Origin: Paenarthrobacter nitroguajacolicus JCM 14115
GTDB taxonomy: Bacteria > Actinomycetota > Actinomycetes > Actinomycetales > Micrococcaceae
Direction: 5' to 3'
Length of the DNA stretch: 18,110 nt
NCBI GenBank assembly: GCA_001313365.1
Contig: BBFS01000102.1
Span: forward strand, 1-18,110
In this document: piece after piece, positions 17,715 to 18,110 of the stretch
Layout: each line of letters opens with the position of its first letter
How positions within the stretch are numbered: position 1 is the first letter of the stretch
Translations under genes and position numbers: made by a program
Notes under the pieces: generated by a model
Database searches by the model: none
The model's input: the letters and a program-made list of their open reading frames with translations, nothing else
What the model was told of the DNA's origin: nothing

Positions 17715-18110
17715 ACGCGATGCCGATCCAGCGCGAAGAACAAAGCCTGCCACCTGTGGCGCTTGTGCACGGATGGGGGGGGAGTTCTTACGACAGGACC
17801 TGGCGGGGGGGAACCTGGCTCGAAGGCGAGCTGCTGGCACAAGGCCGCACTCTAATACCCGTGGCCCTCCCTGGGCACAGTCCGGGCGTCACCTCTGACC
17901 GGCCCACTGACTATGCGGAAATTGCGGACCAGGTCTGGTGCACGCTGGAGCGCCACGCTGTCTCGATGCTGTCGGATTCTCGCTCGGTGGCAAGCTGCTT
18001 CTGCGGCTTGCCGCCGAGCACCCCCCCACCCGTTTCCGGCGGTTGGTGATCGCCGCGTCGGGGGAGAACCTGTTTTCAGCGGAGAACGGCACGGCCGTCT
18101 CGAATGCCCT
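17711..18110 (+). CDS. Alpha/beta hydrolase, 5' part (runs off the window)
   Basis: It starts at ATG 17711, overlapping the previous stop. The N-terminus has the oxyanion motif VALVHGWGGSSYDRTW, then LIPVALPGHSPG, and, after a shift near 17965, the nucleophile elbow VGFSLGGKLLLRLAAEHP followed by RFRRLVIAASGENLFSAENG. The position after an extradiol dioxygenase suggests a meta-cleavage product hydrolase, but esterase or lactonase roles are possible. The catalytic Asp and His lie beyond the window end. Confidence 0.8.

Noticed and set aside
1..18110. Phase variation by homopolymer tracts
   Set aside because: Long G/C runs occur in nearly every gene, including transposase and core catabolic enzymes, and many changes are silent +3. 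Contingency loci are few and targeted, so error is the better explanation.
1..18110. CRISPR array, tRNA, rRNA or prophage
   Set aside because: I found no regularly spaced repeats, no cloverleaf-like tRNA sequence, no rRNA segments and no phage genes.

Overview
The window looks like a chromosomal or plasmid segment of a high-GC Gram-positive bacterium. An Arthrobacter-like member of the Micrococcaceae is the best guess, from protein style, AGGAG ribosome sites and an actinobacterial IS3 element; this is inference, not a database result. It encodes a catabolic locus for aromatic or related compounds, framed by two large paralogous LuxR-type (LAL/MalT-like) regulators.

Layout. (1) 1-2963, + strand: 3' part of a LAL regulator cut in two by a complete IS3-family element (1462-2776). 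The element sits between the TPR region and the LuxR HTH, with a 3-bp CGC target duplication; removing it restores the reading frame exactly. (2) 3117-9363, + strand: a catabolic run of 2-keto-4-pentenoate hydratase-like protein, BKACE/DUF849 beta-keto acid cleavage enzyme, enoyl-CoA hydratase, FadB-like hydratase/3-hydroxyacyl-CoA dehydrogenase and acetyl-CoA acetyltransferase, then a small conserved-looking protein (9527-9739). (3) 9740-10112: no gene I can support. (4) 10113-13075, - strand: the second LAL regulator, full length. (5) 13076-13603: divergent intergenic region with a clear 20-bp dyad and a G-rich tract. (6) 13604 to the window end, + strand: LigM/DesA-like tetrahydrofolate-dependent O-demethylase, terminator, bicupin protein, remnant of an HpcH/HpaI aldolase, type I extradiol dioxygenase, SnoaL-like protein and the start of an alpha/beta hydrolase.

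How the genes may work together (inference): the demethylase would unmask a catechol-type hydroxyl, the extradiol dioxygenase would open the ring, and the alpha/beta hydrolase and 2-keto-4-pentenoate hydratase would process the meta-cleavage product. BKACE plus the beta-oxidation set (hydratase, dehydrogenase, thiolase) would take a beta-keto or acyl fragment to acetyl-CoA. The intact LAL regulator is transcribed divergently from the demethylase and is the obvious candidate controller. The aldolase expected for a meta pathway is present only as a fragment.

Quality warning. Nearly every gene is broken by indels, most of them at G or C runs. Where a conserved motif shows the correct length, runs that should be 4 or 5 read as 5 to 8. 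Gene coordinates below are those of the inferred continuous gene after mentally repairing these shifts; the raw reading frames are shorter. I regard most shifts as sequence error rather than gene death, except the IS3 disruption.
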